This document shows positions 34,445-42,633 of a stretch of 64,000 nt of DNA, piece by piece (the first letter of the stretch is position 1; each line of letters starts with the position of its first letter). A program made the translations under genes and the position numbers. This DNA comes from Nocardia otitidiscaviarum NBRC 14405. GTDB lineage: Bacteria > Actinomycetota > Actinomycetes > Mycobacteriales > Mycobacteriaceae. The notes below the pieces were generated by a model that was not told the origin of the DNA, searched no databases, and was given only the letters and a program-made list of their open reading frames with translations. The stretch is taken from assembly GCF_000308635.1 (NCBI RefSeq), contig NZ_BAGD01000119.1, positions 1 to 64,000 of the forward strand, in the 5' to 3' direction.

Positions 34445-34741
34445 CTACCAGCGCGGACCGCGCTGCACCTCATCGACCTTGGGGCGCACATCCGCCAGAT
34501 ACACACCGCTGGCGACGACCGCGATGATCATCAGCAATCCCACGCCGCCCTGCGCCAGCAGCACGAACAGCAGCGCGCCGCACAGAATGCCGACCCACGC
34601 GGGCTTGCTCAGCTTGTCGACGGCCGTGAACGCGTCCGGGCGCTGCCGAACCGCGTGGATCAGCGCGAAGAGGGTCATACCGAGCGCACCCAGCCACAGC
34701 AGCAGAAAAATCATCCCGGTAATCGAAGTCACCCCACCCAT
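34445..34741 (-). CDS. DUF2516 family membrane protein
   Basis: A 98-residue membrane protein. Helices run at about residues 9-30 (MIFLLLWLGALGMTLFALIHAV) and 47-80 (WVGILCGALLFVLLAQGGVGLLMIIAVVASGVYL), with a short polar tail (DVRPKVDEVQRGPRW). This matches the DUF2516 family next to hbhA in mycobacteria (Rv0476, from memory). The ATG at 34741 is preferred over 34780 because the helix starts soon after it. The function is unknown. Confidence 0.82.
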   Translation of the reverse strand: MGGVTSITGMIFLLLWLGALGMTLFALIHAVRQRPDAFTAVDKLSKPAWVGILCGALLFVLLAQGGVGLLMIIAVVASGVYLADVRPKVDEVQRGPRW

Positions 34742-34835
34742 GATACGAGCAACACCGCCACGGCACCGGCCCGAAATCACCGGTCGGACATACCGGATTC
34801 GCGCCGCCCCCGAGTGCCGCCCAGAATCAGCCGCT

Positions 34836-35055
34836 ATGAGGATGACCGCCTGGCGAATCGTCGCCTACCCGCTGCTGACCGCGTGTGCGCTGGATCTGGA
34901 GCGGCTATCCGCACCGGAACGCCGCATTCGCCGTCGCCCTGGCCATTCCACTGCTGGTCACCATCGGCCTGGACATCACCGCGACGCTCTGGGCACGCCG
35001 GATCCTCAGCGAGAGTCGGCCGGATGCGAACCCCGATCCCGAGGTCGAGCCGTGA
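34836..35055 (+). pseudogene. Small two-helix membrane protein gene with apparent frameshift
   Basis: From the ATG at 34836 (or 34842) the frame reads a good first helix (MTAWRIVAYPLLTACAL) and then becomes Arg-rich. In another frame, starting right there (GTG 34885), the natural continuation appears: WIWSGYPHRNAAFAVALA followed by IPLLVTIGLDITATLWARR and an acidic tail ending at the TGA at 35053-35055. Joining the frames near 34885-34895 gives one coherent protein of about 70 residues with two membrane helices. So it is either a frameshifted gene, a sequencing error, or a 56-residue gene starting at the GTG. I recognise no family. Confidence 0.4.
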
Positions 35056-35092
35056 GCCACACCCGCCGGGCGACGGCACTGAGAACGCCGAC

Positions 35093-35128
35093 GGCGGCCT
35101 CCGCGCATCGTCATGTGCGGAGGCCGCC
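35093..35128 (-). terminator. Hairpin terminator after hbhA-like gene
   Basis: A perfect 12-bp stem GGCGGCCTCCGC/GCGGAGGCCGCC (35093-35104 with 35117-35128) has a 12-nt loop, 15 bases past the stop of the minus-strand hbhA-like gene. There is no clear T-run. Confidence 0.6.
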
Positions 35129-35143
35129 GGAACGGGGTGCCGC

Positions 35144-35803
35144 TTACTTCTTGGCGGCGGGGGTGGCCTTCTTGGCCGGGGCCTTCTTGGCGGGAGCCTT
35201 CTTGGCCGGGGCCTTCTTGGCGGCCGGCGGCGCGGCGGGCTCGTCGGTCACCTTGACGACCTCGGCCTCGACGGTCTCCTCGATCTCCTCGGCCTGCTCG
35301 GCCGCGCGGCCCAGCAGCGGGCCGACCTGGTCCTGCACCTTGCCGAGCACATCCTCGGTGCGGGTCACCAGATCGCTGTAGAAGCTCTCGACCTGCTCGA
35401 AGCGCTCCTCGAAGGTCGGGTTGGCGCGCAGCCGCTCGACCGTCTCCTCGCCGCGGGCGGCCAGGTCGGCGTACAGGTCGAGGACCTGGTGGTAGTACTG
35501 GTCGGCGAGGCGGCGCAGCTCCTCGGCGGTGAGCTTCTCGCGCAGCTCGGCGAGGTCGTCCGGCAGCTCGGAGGGCAGCGAGGACACCCGGGTGCGGATG
35601 GTCTCGATCTGCTCCTGCACATCGGCCGGCAGGTTGGCGAAGCGCTCGCGGGCCTCTTCCACGCGGCCGGACACGTCGGTGGCGGCGACCTGCTCGCGCA
35701 CCTTCTCGACGATGTCCTTGACCTGCGCGTACACGGTGTCACCCGCGCCGACGCCGGCGTACAGCGGCTTGGCTACGGCGGTGGGAAGCTTGGTTTCGGT
35801 CAT
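35144..35803 (-). CDS. hbhA: Heparin-binding hemagglutinin-like protein
   Basis: A 219-residue HbhA-like protein. Residues 1-30 (TKLPTAVAKPLYAGVGAGDTVYAQVKDIVEKVREQV) match the family start. Residues about 30-180 form a long amphipathic coiled coil (heptads in RVEEARERFANLPADVQEQIETIRTR). The tail from about 192 is Lys/Ala/Pro repeats (KKAPAKKAPAKKAPAKK), the heparin-binding module that in mycobacteria is methylated and mediates epithelial adhesion. HbhA also affects intracellular lipid inclusions in mycobacteria. It is translated from an ATGA overlap with the XRE regulator gene, so the two are coupled. Confidence 0.9.
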   Translation of the reverse strand: MTETKLPTAVAKPLYAGVGAGDTVYAQVKDIVEKVREQVAATDVSGRVEEARERFANLPADVQEQIETIRTRVSSLPSELPDDLAELREKLTAEELRRLADQYYHQVLDLYADLAARGEETVERLRANPTFEERFEQVESFYSDLVTRTEDVLGKVQDQVGPLLGRAAEQAEEIEETVEAEVVKVTDEPAAPPAAKKAPAKKAPAKKAPAKKATPAAKK

Positions 35804-36339
35804 GGTTGTTCGTTCTCCTGGCGTGGCGGAACTTCAGTGATGCGGTGCGGAACCTCGTTGTCCCTGTCTCCCCCGGGAACGCCCCCCTTGTGGTCCGTCG
35901 CGTCCCCTCGGTCCTCGTTCGCCGCGTTTTCCCGGCGGAACGATTCGTAGATGTCCAGGAGCACCTGTTTCTGGCGTTCGGTGATCGCCGTCTCGGCCAG
36001 CAGGGCATCCCGGACCGGGCTGTGCGGCCTCTGCTCGAGGTACCCGGCCCGCATGTACAAGACCTCCGAGGACACCCGCAGACCTTTCGCGATCTGCGCG
36101 AGCACCTCGGCGGACGGGTTGCGCAATCCCCGCTCGATCTGGCTGAGGTACGGATTGCTCACCCCCGCCAGCGCGGCGAGCTGACGCAGGGAGACCTGCG
36201 CGGCCTCGCGTTGCGCCCGGATGAAGCCCCCGATGTCGTGCGCCGCGTTGGCTACGCGGCCCTTGGCATCTCCGCCGTCGTCGGACGTCTCCGACGACGG
36301 GTCGATGTTCGGGTTGGGAACCTCGGGTTCCTGTGCCAT
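35800..36339 (-). CDS. XRE family transcriptional regulator
   Basis: A 179-residue regulator. The helix-turn-helix is AQVSLRQLAALAGVSNPYLSQIERGLRNPSAEVLAQIAKGL (about residues 48-88), followed by RVSSEVLYMRAGYLEQR, then a polar C-terminus. The ATG at 36339 follows GGAAGGTGAG; the GTG at 36342 is too close to it. It sits directly upstream of, and overlaps, the hbhA-like gene, as Rv0474 does in M. tuberculosis (from memory). Operator-like site C with an extra half-site is in its promoter, which makes it a candidate autoregulator for the repeat family. Confidence 0.9.
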   Translation of the reverse strand: MAQEPEVPNPNIDPSSETSDDGGDAKGRVANAAHDIGGFIRAQREAAQVSLRQLAALAGVSNPYLSQIERGLRNPSAEVLAQIAKGLRVSSEVLYMRAGYLEQRPHSPVRDALLAETAITERQKQVLLDIYESFRRENAANEDRGDATDHKGGVPGGDRDNEVPHRITEVPPRQENEQP

Positions 36340-36379
36340 CACTCACCTTCCGGCGGTTGTGGGGTCAATTCTAAGTCAG

Positions 36380-36413
36380 GGTGCTAGCTCTTGCAAGCAC
36401 CCCTGCTAGCACC
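36380..36413 (-). promoter_or_regulatory. Operator-like inverted repeat, site C, plus extra half-site
   Basis: On the plus strand, 36380-36401 reads GGTGCTAGC TCTT GCAAGCACC, the most symmetrical of the three sites. A third half-site GCTAGCACC follows at 36405-36413. It lies 41 bases upstream of the XRE start codon and overlaps the probable promoter. Confidence 0.7.
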
Positions 36414-36464
36414 AATTCGGCAAACGCCTGGCCGCCATATCTAGGCATTTGTCCAGTTTTGCCG

Positions 36465-37805
36465 TCAGCCTTGGAACAGCAGATGCGATATGGAATAAAT
36501 CGCCAGGCCCGCGAGCGATCCCACCACCGTTCCGTTGATCCGGATGAATTGCAGATCGCGGCCCGCCTGCAATTCGATCTTCCGGCTGGCCTCCTCCGCA
36601 TCCCAGCGGGCAACCGTGTCACTGACCAGCGTCGCGACCTCCTGGCCGTAGTTGGACACCAGATAGCGGGTGCCCCGCTCGACCCAGCCGTCGACCCGCT
36701 CGCTCATACCCGGTTCGTCCACCAGCCGCTGACCCAGCTGCTGCACATTGTCGGCCACCTTGCGCCGCAGGGTGGAGTTCGGATCCTCGGCCGACTCCAG
36801 GATCATCCGCTTGGCCGCCCGCCAGGTGGCATGTGCCATACCGGTGATCTCCTCCCGGCCCATCAGTTCCGACTTCACCCGTTCGGCCTTCTTGATCATC
36901 GCGTCGTCGAATTGCAGATCGTGTGCGAATTCGGAGAGGAACCGATTCGCCGCCTGCCGCACCTCATGATCCGGCTGCGAGCGCACCTTCCAGGTGAATT
37001 CCACCAATTCCCGATAGATCCGCTCGGCCAGCAGCGTGTTGACGAACTTCGGCGCCCAGCCCGGAGCGTCGCGCTCGACGATGCGATCGATGGTCTCCTG
37101 ACTGCCCAGCGCCCACTGGTGCGCCCGCTCCGCCAGCAGGTCCAGCAGCGGCTGCTGCCGGTTGTCGGCCAGCAGCTCGTCGAGCACCTTGCCGATCGGC
37201 GGCCCCCACAGCGGTTCGGCGATGCGCTTGACGATGGTGTGGTCGATGACCTGCTCGACATCCTCGTCGCGCAGCACGCCGATGACCGCCCGCAGAATGG
37301 TGGCCGACTCCTCCGCCACCCGTTCGGCATGCTCCGGATTCGCCATCCAGCGGCCCAGGCGCAGCGAGATCTGGGCCGAATTCACCTTCTCCGCCACCAC
37401 GTCCGGGGACAGGAAGTTGGTGCGCACGAAATCGCCCAGACTCTCGCCGAGCTGATCCTTCTTCTTGCGGATGATGGCGGTGTGCGGAATCGGCAGGCCC
37501 AGCGGATGCCGGAACAGCGCCGTCACCGCGAACCAGTCGGCCAGCGCGCCGACCATGCCCGCCTCGGACGCGGCCCGCACGTAACCGACCCAGTCGCCGC
37601 CCGCGCCGCGCGATTCGGTCCAGCGGCAGAAGAGATAGATGATCGTCGCCACGGCCAGGAAGGCGGTGGCGACCAATTTCATCCGCCGTAGGTCGCGCGC
37701 CTTGCCCTCTTCGTCCATGAGGTCGGCGAAGGCCCCGGTCGGCGCGCTCTTCTTGGCCGGCTCGAGTACCCCGGTGCTGCCGGTGGGTTGCTCCATATGT
37801 TCCAT
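36465..37805 (-). CDS. DUF445 family membrane protein
   Basis: A 446-residue inner-membrane protein of the DUF445 (YheB/YtxC-like) family. An N-terminal helix (KLVATAFLAVATIIYLFCRW) follows a short polar region. The family motif is AASEAGMVGALADWFAVTALFRHPLGLPIPHTAII. A long helical central domain follows (LSPDVVAEKVNSAQISLRLGRWM and repeats). A C-terminal helix VVGSLAGLAIYSISHLLFQ ends the protein. Length is normal. The function is unknown; it is the Rv0473 position in the mycobacterial order. The TetR gene diverges 137 bases away. Confidence 0.88.
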   Translation of the reverse strand: MEHMEQPTGSTGVLEPAKKSAPTGAFADLMDEEGKARDLRRMKLVATAFLAVATIIYLFCRWTESRGAGGDWVGYVRAASEAGMVGALADWFAVTALFRHPLGLPIPHTAIIRKKKDQLGESLGDFVRTNFLSPDVVAEKVNSAQISLRLGRWMANPEHAERVAEESATILRAVIGVLRDEDVEQVIDHTIVKRIAEPLWGPPIGKVLDELLADNRQQPLLDLLAERAHQWALGSQETIDRIVERDAPGWAPKFVNTLLAERIYRELVEFTWKVRSQPDHEVRQAANRFLSEFAHDLQFDDAMIKKAERVKSELMGREEITGMAHATWRAAKRMILESAEDPNSTLRRKVADNVQQLGQRLVDEPGMSERVDGWVERGTRYLVSNYGQEVATLVSDTVARWDAEEASRKIELQAGRDLQFIRINGTVVGSLAGLAIYSISHLLFQG

Positions 37806-37942
37806 TCTGCGGTGTCGCGCCGACTGCGCCCGGCTACCGGGCCGCGCCCGAACCGCGATATCGGGCGCATGCGAGGCTTAAGCTGAAGGGGACCAGCACC
37901 GGAACGCGAGCGAGGGAGTCGACGCTGACCACGAAGGAGACC

Positions 37943-38647
37943 GTGAGCGCCGCCATGGACACCACAGCGCGCCCCGGCCGCGTGGACGGCCGCAAGCGAC
38001 GCTGGCAGCAGCACAAGATAGATCGACGCGAGGAACTCGTCGACGGGACCCTCGCCGCCATCCGCAAGCGCGGTGGCGATGTGGGCATGGACGAGATCGC
38101 CGCCGAGATCGGCGTGTCCAAAACCGTCCTGTACCGATACTTCTCGGACAAGCAGGATCTGACGCGGGCCACCATGGAGCGGTTCATCGAGACCACGCTC
38201 ATGCCGCGTATCTACGAGGCCATCAGCGACGACCTCGACGAATATCAGCTGGTACGCAATACGCTCGCCGCCTACGTGCACACGGTGGACGCCGACACCG
38301 ACGTCTACCGCTTCATCATGGGCAACGGGGCCTCCACCGACACCTCCACGCTCGCCGACTTCGAGAAGTTGTTCGCGCAGGTGGTGGCGGCGGTCATCAC
38401 CGACAAGGCGATCGACCGGGAGGTCGATACGCGCGGGGCGATGCTGTGGGCGTACGTCCTCGTCGGCGGCGTGCAGCTGGCGACGGACTGGTGGGTCACC
38501 AACCGCACCATGTCGAGCGAGGAGATGCTCGACTACCTCACCATGATGGCGTGGAGCGCGATCGAGGGCATGATCCGCGCGGGCGGTTCGCGGGAGTGGT
38601 TCAACGCCCAGGAGCATGTACTCCCGGATCCGGAAAACCGGGCCTGA
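37943..38647 (+). CDS. TetR family regulator (position of mycobacterial Rv0472c/MadR)
   Basis: A 234-residue TetR repressor. The helix-turn-helix is RREELVDGTLAAIRKRGGDVGMDEIAAEIGVSKTVLYRYFSDKQDL (residues about 29-74), and the C-terminal ligand domain includes DWWVTNRTMSSEEMLDYL. A GTG start follows AAGGAG. In mycobacteria the gene at this position encodes an acyl-CoA-responsive regulator of mycolate desaturases (MadR, from memory). Orthology is inferred from order only. It is the second candidate, after the XRE protein, for binding the 22-bp repeats. Confidence 0.86.
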   Translation: MSAAMDTTARPGRVDGRKRRWQQHKIDRREELVDGTLAAIRKRGGDVGMDEIAAEIGVSKTVLYRYFSDKQDLTRATMERFIETTLMPRIYEAISDDLDEYQLVRNTLAAYVHTVDADTDVYRFIMGNGASTDTSTLADFEKLFAQVVAAVITDKAIDREVDTRGAMLWAYVLVGGVQLATDWWVTNRTMSSEEMLDYLTMMAWSAIEGMIRAGGSREWFNAQEHVLPDPENRA

Positions 38648-38858
38648 CGGGCCGATCCGGTTCCTGCCGACCGAACTTTCCACGAAGCGGAAATCCGCAC
38701 GGCAACAATCCGCACCGGGGTAGTCCGTTCGGCAGAAACACGGTGCTAGGCCGGATCGACGCCCTTTGGTTAGTCTGATCAACGGCGGGCACGAGAGTGC
38801 GGGAACAGCCGCCGAGTCGGCACCAACGGGGGCGCCGACACCTTCTGGAGGGTCACCT

Positions 38859-40304
38859 ATGGCGAAAGAGCTGCCCACATCCAGGCTGGCGCGGGGGACG
38901 AAGCTCGGTATGGCGGTCGCCGGTAATGCCTTGCGCGCACAGAAGACCCGGCGTTCCATGCGGGGGCGTTCGGAGGCCGTCCGCGCCCGGATGGCCGAGG
39001 AGTCCATGATCCGGGCCACCGAACAGATGGTGATGGTGCTGGGCACCATGAAGGGCGTCGCCATGAAACTCGGGCAGATGCTCTCGGTACTCGACCTGGA
39101 TCTGGTGCCGCCCGAACACCGCGACCGCTTCCAGCGCCGCCTCGCCGTCCTGCGCGACAGTGCGCCCACCGTGAACTTCGATGTCATGCGCGCGGTCATC
39201 GAGGAGGACTACGGCAAACCGCTCGACCAGGTCTTCGCCACCTTCGAGCCGGAACCGATCGCCGCCGCCTCCATCGGCCAGGTGTACCGCGCCACCCTGC
39301 ACGACGGCCGCACCGTGGCGGTGAAGGTCCAGTACCCGGGTATCGACGCCGCGGTGCGCGCGGATCTGAAGAACCTGGCCATGTTTCGCCGCGTCCTGCA
39401 GTCGGCCATGCCCTGGGTGACGCCCGCGGTCCTGGACGAGCTGCGACTGAATCTGGAGAGCGAACTCGACTACGTCGCCGAGGCCGATACCCAGCGCGAG
39501 ATCGCGCGGCTGTTCGCGGGGCATCCGTTCATCTTCGTACCCGACACCATGCCGGAGCTGTCCACCACCCGGGTGCTGGTGAGCGAGTACTTCGCGGGCC
39601 GCGGCTTCGACGAGATCCGGCAGCTGCCCGATGCCGAGCGCAATCGCATCGGTGAGATCATCTACCGCTTCTACGTGGGTTCGCTGTTCACCTTCAACGA
39701 ATTCTGCGGCGATCCGCATCCGGGCAATCTGCTGCTCGGCGATGACGGGCGGGTCGCGTTCCTCGATTTCGGGCTGTTCAACCGGATGGATCCCGAGCAC
39801 GTCCAGTTCGAGATCACCTGTATCCGCGCCGCCGCCGAGGAGCGCGCCGAGGATCTGCGTGACCTCATGGTGCAGCGTGGCGTCATCGAGTCACCCGAGG
39901 AGATCACGCCCGAGGAGTGCCTGGAATACGTGCTGGCGGCCTGCGAGTGGGCGCTCATCGACCAGGAGTTGACCATCACGCCCGAGCTGGCCTCCGGGGC
40001 GTTCGTGCTCGCGGTGGATCCGCGGGCCAGTGAGTTCGCGGGGATGAAGCAGCAGAATCTGCCGCCGGAGCACCTGTTCTCGCGGCGCGCGGATTTCCTG
40101 ACCTTCGGCATGCTCGGGCAGTTGGAGGCCACCAACAACTGGCACCGCATCGCCCGCGAATGGCTCTACGGCGACGAGCCGGTCACCGACCTGGGCAAGG
40201 CGCATCACGCCTGGCTGGCGACCCGCCCCGCGCCGGAACCGAAGCCGAAGGCCGCGCCCGCCAAGAAGAAGACCACCCGCAAACGCACCACCACCAAGGC
40301 GTGA
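38859..40304 (+). CDS. ABC1/UbiB (AarF) family atypical kinase
   Basis: A 481-residue kinase-like protein. The UbiB-specific KxGQ motif is in MKLGQMLS, the Ala-rich loop is AAASIGQVYRA, the lysine is in VAVKVQYPG, the catalytic loop is CGDPHPGN and the metal loop is FLDFG. These proteins act in quinone or lipid homeostasis with ATPase rather than protein kinase activity. The C-terminus is Lys/Ala-rich (APAKKKTTRKRTTTK), an uncommon tail. The ATG at 38859 has GGAGGG upstream. The next gene follows 22 bases later. Confidence 0.9.
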   Translation: MAKELPTSRLARGTKLGMAVAGNALRAQKTRRSMRGRSEAVRARMAEESMIRATEQMVMVLGTMKGVAMKLGQMLSVLDLDLVPPEHRDRFQRRLAVLRDSAPTVNFDVMRAVIEEDYGKPLDQVFATFEPEPIAAASIGQVYRATLHDGRTVAVKVQYPGIDAAVRADLKNLAMFRRVLQSAMPWVTPAVLDELRLNLESELDYVAEADTQREIARLFAGHPFIFVPDTMPELSTTRVLVSEYFAGRGFDEIRQLPDAERNRIGEIIYRFYVGSLFTFNEFCGDPHPGNLLLGDDGRVAFLDFGLFNRMDPEHVQFEITCIRAAAEERAEDLRDLMVQRGVIESPEEITPEECLEYVLAACEWALIDQELTITPELASGAFVLAVDPRASEFAGMKQQNLPPEHLFSRRADFLTFGMLGQLEATNNWHRIAREWLYGDEPVTDLGKAHHAWLATRPAPEPKPKAAPAKKKTTRKRTTTKA

Positions 40305-40326
40305 ACCGCCGCATGAGGAGAAGTCA

Positions 40327-41568
40327 ATGGCCGATCGGGAATTCGACCTCGTACTGTTCGGGGCGACCGGCTTCGTGGGGAAACTGACCGCGGAATATCT
40401 CACCCAGGCCGCGCCCGCGGGCGCACGCATCGCGCTGGCGGGCCGTTCGGAAGCGAAGCTGGCGGCGGTGCGCGCCGAACTCGGTGCGGCCGCGGCGGAC
40501 TGGCCGCTGGTGATCGCGGATTCGTCGGATCAGGCGTCGCTGGACGCGCTGGCCGCGCGCACCAAGGTGGTGGTGACCACGGTCGGCCCGTACCTGCGCT
40601 ACGGTCTGCCGCTGGTCCAGGCGTGCGCCGAGAACGGCACGCACTACGCCGATCTCACCGGTGAGCCGCTGTTCATCCGCGAATGCATCGACCGTTTCGG
40701 CGACAAGGCCGCCGAGACCGGCGCGAAGATCGTGAATTCCTGTGGCTACGACTCGATTCCGTCGGATCTGAGCGTGTACCAGCTGTACCGGCGCAGCGTC
40801 GCGGACAATACCGGCGAACTGACCGACACCACGCTGGTGGCGTGGCTCAAGGGCGGAATGAGCGGCGGCACCGTGGATTCCGGGCGGGCCATGATGGAGG
40901 CCATCGCGGCCGATCCGGCCAAGGCGTCGATCATGTCGCATCCGTATTCGCTCAGCCCGGACAAATCCCTGGACCCCGACGTGGGCCGCCAGACCGATCA
41001 GGCGCTGGCCCGGGCGTCGAGCATCGATCCCAGCCTGGACGGCTGGGTGGCGACCTTCGTGATGGCCGCGCACAACACCAAGGTGGTGCGCCGCAGCAAC
41101 GGCCTGCTCGGCTGGCCGTACGGCAAGAACTTCCGCTACCGCGAGGTCATGAGCGTCGGATCGTCCACCGCCGCACCGCTGGTGGCCGCCGGGGTCGCGG
41201 GCGGCATCGTGGCGACCATGGCCGCGGGCGCGATGCTGTCACGTGTCGCGGTGGGCCGCAGGCTGCTCGACCGCATGGTGCCCAAGCCCGGCACCGGTCC
41301 GAGCGAAAGCGCCCGCCGCAGTGGGTGGTTCACCATGCGCACCTTCGCGCACACCACCTCCGGGGCGAAATACGTGTGCACCTTCGCCGGTCAGGGCGAT
41401 CCGGGCTATCAAGCCACCTCGGTCATGCTCGGGCAGTCGGGGCTGGCGCTGGCCTTCGACACACTGCCGGAGATCGCCGGAATCCTCACTCCCGCTTCGG
41501 CCATGGGTGACGCGCTCACCGAGCGGCTGCGCGCCGCCGGGATGACCGTCGAGGTCGAGACCGCCTGA
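40327..41568 (+). CDS. Saccharopine dehydrogenase-like / trans-acting enoyl reductase family protein
   Basis: A 413-residue NAD(P)-binding protein. The Rossmann start is FDLVLFGATGFVGKLTAEYL, followed by IALAGRSEAKL, TVGPYLRYG, YADLTGEPLFIRE and NSCGYDSIPSDLSVY, all typical of the saccharopine-dehydrogenase-like family of mycobacteria, which includes trans-acting enoyl reductases of phthiocerol synthesis (Rv2953). A hydrophobic stretch (APLVAAGVAGGIVATMAAGAML) could touch the membrane. The precise reaction cannot be told from sequence. It lies 22 bases downstream of the UbiB-type gene, probably co-transcribed. Confidence 0.85.
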   Translation: MADREFDLVLFGATGFVGKLTAEYLTQAAPAGARIALAGRSEAKLAAVRAELGAAAADWPLVIADSSDQASLDALAARTKVVVTTVGPYLRYGLPLVQACAENGTHYADLTGEPLFIRECIDRFGDKAAETGAKIVNSCGYDSIPSDLSVYQLYRRSVADNTGELTDTTLVAWLKGGMSGGTVDSGRAMMEAIAADPAKASIMSHPYSLSPDKSLDPDVGRQTDQALARASSIDPSLDGWVATFVMAAHNTKVVRRSNGLLGWPYGKNFRYREVMSVGSSTAAPLVAAGVAGGIVATMAAGAMLSRVAVGRRLLDRMVPKPGTGPSESARRSGWFTMRTFAHTTSGAKYVCTFAGQGDPGYQATSVMLGQSGLALAFDTLPEIAGILTPASAMGDALTERLRAAGMTVEVETA

Positions 41569-41634
41569 TCCGGTGGCGCCTCCGCGTGCGGGGGCGCCAC
41601 CCGCGGGACGACCGCGCTCCCGTCTGCCGCGCGG

Positions 41635-41657
41635 TATCCAAAATGGATATCCAAAAT
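41635..41657. repeat. 13-bp direct repeat upstream of espG
   Basis: TATCCAAAAT occurs at 41635-41644 and 41648-41657 (period 13), centred on the palindrome GGATATCC at 41645-41652. It is an AT-rich island 120 bases upstream of the small leader ORF and may be a regulatory site. No known regulator is implied. Confidence 0.4.
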
Positions 41658-41777
41658 CGGAATCCATAGTGGGCCAGGTCACATTCGAGCAACTTCCGGA
41701 TCCACACACCGATTCGGGAGCTCCGGTAGGGTCCCCAGCGGGACACAGGGGTGCTCGCAGAAAGGGGAACGCCCTAC

Positions 41778-41843
41778 ATGTCCGCATCGGACGTCGGGAA
41801 TCGCTCGGCACATCCCGGCTACCAGGGGGAACTCCTGCCGTGA
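41778..41843 (+). CDS. 21-codon leader ORF coupled to the EspG gene
   Basis: An ATG at 41778, with AAAGGGG ten bases upstream, opens a 21-residue peptide (starts MSASDVGNRS, ends GELLP). Its TGA at 41841-41843 overlaps the espG GTG start at 41840 (GTGA). The espG gene itself has no better ribosome site, so this mini-ORF could drive its translation. It is too short to judge as a protein. It could also be an in vivo remnant of a longer gene. Confidence 0.4.
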   Translation: MSASDVGNRSAHPGYQGELLP

Positions 41844-42535
41844 ACACCAAATGGCTGCTGACTCCCGAGGAGTTCAGCCTGATCTGGACCCGGGAGACCC
41901 GGCAGGACCGCCGCCCCTATCCGCTGCACACCATCCCCACGCCCGAAACCCCGGACACCGCACAGCGTTTGCGGCACCGGTTCCTGCGACGCACCGATCC
42001 GGAACTCACGGCCGCCCTCATGCTCTGCGCCCGCTCCGACGCCACCACCGTCACCCTGTTCGGCGAGCGGACCGCGGGCCCGGCCGTCCGCGCCTTCGCC
42101 GCGGTGGCGCAGCAGCGCGCCGGAGTGCTGATCGGACTGCCGGACGCCGTGAGCGTCATGGTGTGCCCGGCCGAGCGCCTGGGCCGGGAGCTGGTGGAGG
42201 CCGTCGGCTCCGCACCGGCCGGTCGCCTCGCCCCGTTGCGGGAACCCCAGGACGCGGTGCTGCGCGATGCGGGCGGCCATCGCTGCGCCGAACTCGAAAC
42301 CCGGGGTGACGCAGCCCTCTTCCGCCGCAAACTGAACGAGCCGGTGGACGGGCGCGGTTTCATCACCGTGTCGGTGGACCCGGCCAATCCGCTGTCCCCG
42401 CCCACCCGGCACCGCACCTGGCTGGACTTCTCCGACGACGGCCGCTATCTGCTCACCACCGATGCCGACCTGACGCTGACCCCGGTGAACGACGAGGACT
42501 TCGCCGCCGCGCTCATGCACATGGCTCGGCTGTGA
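41840..42535 (+). CDS. EspG family ESX secretion-associated protein
   Basis: A 231-residue cytosolic protein of the EspG family, which are chaperones that bind PE/PPE-type substrates for type VII secretion. The N-terminus NTKWLLTPEEFSLIWTRETRQDRRPYPL, the central FRRKLNEPVDGRGFITVSVDP and the C-terminal TWLDFSDDGRYLLTTDADLTLTPV fit the family pattern. The GTG start at 41840 overlaps a mini-ORF stop. No ESX structural genes or PE/PPE genes are in the window, so it is a stand-alone copy. Confidence 0.78.
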   Translation: MNTKWLLTPEEFSLIWTRETRQDRRPYPLHTIPTPETPDTAQRLRHRFLRRTDPELTAALMLCARSDATTVTLFGERTAGPAVRAFAAVAQQRAGVLIGLPDAVSVMVCPAERLGRELVEAVGSAPAGRLAPLREPQDAVLRDAGGHRCAELETRGDAALFRRKLNEPVDGRGFITVSVDPANPLSPPTRHRTWLDFSDDGRYLLTTDADLTLTPVNDEDFAAALMHMARL

Positions 42536-42633
42536 ATCCTCCGGTTCCGGCGACAAGCGGGTGAACGCTTGGCAACGGGGGGATTTCGGCGAGTCCGCCA
42601 CGCGGGCCCATCCCGCCGTGCTACATCTCAGAG

